Assembly: GCA_003550305.1 (NCBI GenBank)
Contig: QKYT01000155.1
Location: 140,688-156,691 of the forward strand
Direction of reading: 5' to 3'
Length of the DNA stretch: 16,004 nucleotides
Source of the DNA: Glomus cerebriforme
Lineage: Eukaryota; Glomeromycota; Glomeromycetes; Glomerales; Glomeraceae
In this document: in pieces, positions 15,950 through 16,004 of the stretch
Layout: each line of letters begins with the position of its first letter
Position numbering within the stretch: the stretch's first letter is position 1
Position numbers and translations under genes: made by a program
Notes under the pieces: generated by a model
Seen by the model: the letters and a program-made list of their open reading frames with translations, nothing else
What the model was told of the DNA's origin: nothing
The model's database searches: none

Positions 15950-16004
15950 CTTGAAATTTAACACCCTATAAAAAATATATATTCTTAAAACATACTTGTT
16001 TTAT

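Larger units (their letters stand above)
13418..16004 (-). pseudogene. Decayed multi-exon transposase-like gene (CACTA/Plavaka-type suspected), 5' end beyond window
   Basis: Reading leftward from the right edge, exons at 15965-15950, 15883-14473, 14384-14036 and 13956-13418 join into about 770 codons ending at TAA 13420-13418. Segments in order include TYNCRAFIVYRES near the start, NEVWLLDREVEDV, HWKLRNVAYSYRHPSEFTAL, SLGGVYVQIGNLPFYKRK, GVKRHGAIKGYHTCNA, DVYHLTAGK (about 14904), SFMISDCLHLAMMIPFILNR, LPNLHINYHLAQHVRNYATL, NNALTNLLYHLKWLMNDWF and, last, NDLYIRNIYFFKAI. The DxxH segment followed by a helical stretch and the HxxxH-like LHINYHLAQH resemble the core of CACTA/Plavaka-type fungal transposase-domain proteins, which are high-copy in Rhizophagus; this naming is from recognition, not a search. 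Nine in-frame stops break it (TGA at 15719, 15408, 14634, 14243, 14204, 13807 and 13567; TAA at 15339 and 13654), with frameshifts near 15570, 15192 and 15144-15149, the last two compensating. The continuity of sense on both sides of every lesion makes the pseudogene call strong. Confidence 0.8.

Noticed and set aside
13418..16004. Possibility that TGA is read as an amino acid (seven in-frame TGA)
   Set aside because: Two in-frame TAA and three frameshifts are also present, so simple decay explains the gene without a variant code.
1..16004. CRISPR array, rRNA, tRNA, bacterial operon or LTR pair
   Set aside because: No regularly spaced repeats with unique spacers, no tRNA-like T-arm and acceptor pairing, no rRNA-like conserved sequence, and no long direct repeats bounded by TG and CA were seen by eye.

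Overview
The window looks like a very AT-rich, repeat-laden piece of a eukaryotic nuclear genome, most likely an early-diverging fungus of the arbuscular-mycorrhizal type (Glomeromycotina, Rhizophagus-like). The reasons are the base composition, short GT-AG introns of 66, 79 and 88 nt inside a reconstructable gene, the style of the decayed transposase-like gene, and the density of small non-autonomous elements. The organism call is an inference from recognition, not from a search. Five ambiguous bases (6749, 8253, 8276, 8278, 13300) suggest a draft assembly. There are no bacterial operons, rRNA, tRNA or CRISPR arrays.

Layout. From 1 to 1250 there is AT-rich sequence with a promoter-like cluster (CCAAT, inverted CCAAT, CACGTG and TGACGT at 761-802) and two small coding-like remnants (564-743 and 956-1162). 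From 1250 to 5190 there is mostly unassigned AT-rich DNA with hairpins (2925-2961, 4367-4448) and a TATA-like site preceded by a 9-bp tandem repeat (4737-4790). From 5190 to 6130 lies a nest of small mobile-element debris: a 147-bp MITE with long inverted repeats, a second copy of its terminus, a Helitron-like terminal hairpin and several CCAG(A/C)ATTA boxes. From 6900 to 7083 there is one possible exon. From 7790 to 8880 there is a pyrimidine-biased stretch with recurring TTTCCG. From 9200 to 9780 there is an inverted-repeat element of the CCAG(A/C)ATTA family. From 9837 to 10318 there is a clean retro-insertion: a GC-richer 448-bp body with a polyadenylation signal, an A tail and a perfect 17-bp target-site duplication. 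From 11867 to 12350 there is a frameshifted gene remnant.

The best-supported gene is on the minus strand from 13418 to the right edge. It is a multi-exon pseudogene of a large transposase-like protein, readable for about 770 codons through three introns to a natural TAA stop. It is broken by nine in-frame stops (seven TGA, two TAA, no TAG) and three small frameshifts.

I see no intact protein-coding gene and no co-operating gene system. The story is of a transposon graveyard: an autonomous-type element decayed by point mutation, non-autonomous elements of at least two families, and one apparently recent insertion made by LINE-type machinery acting from elsewhere in the genome.
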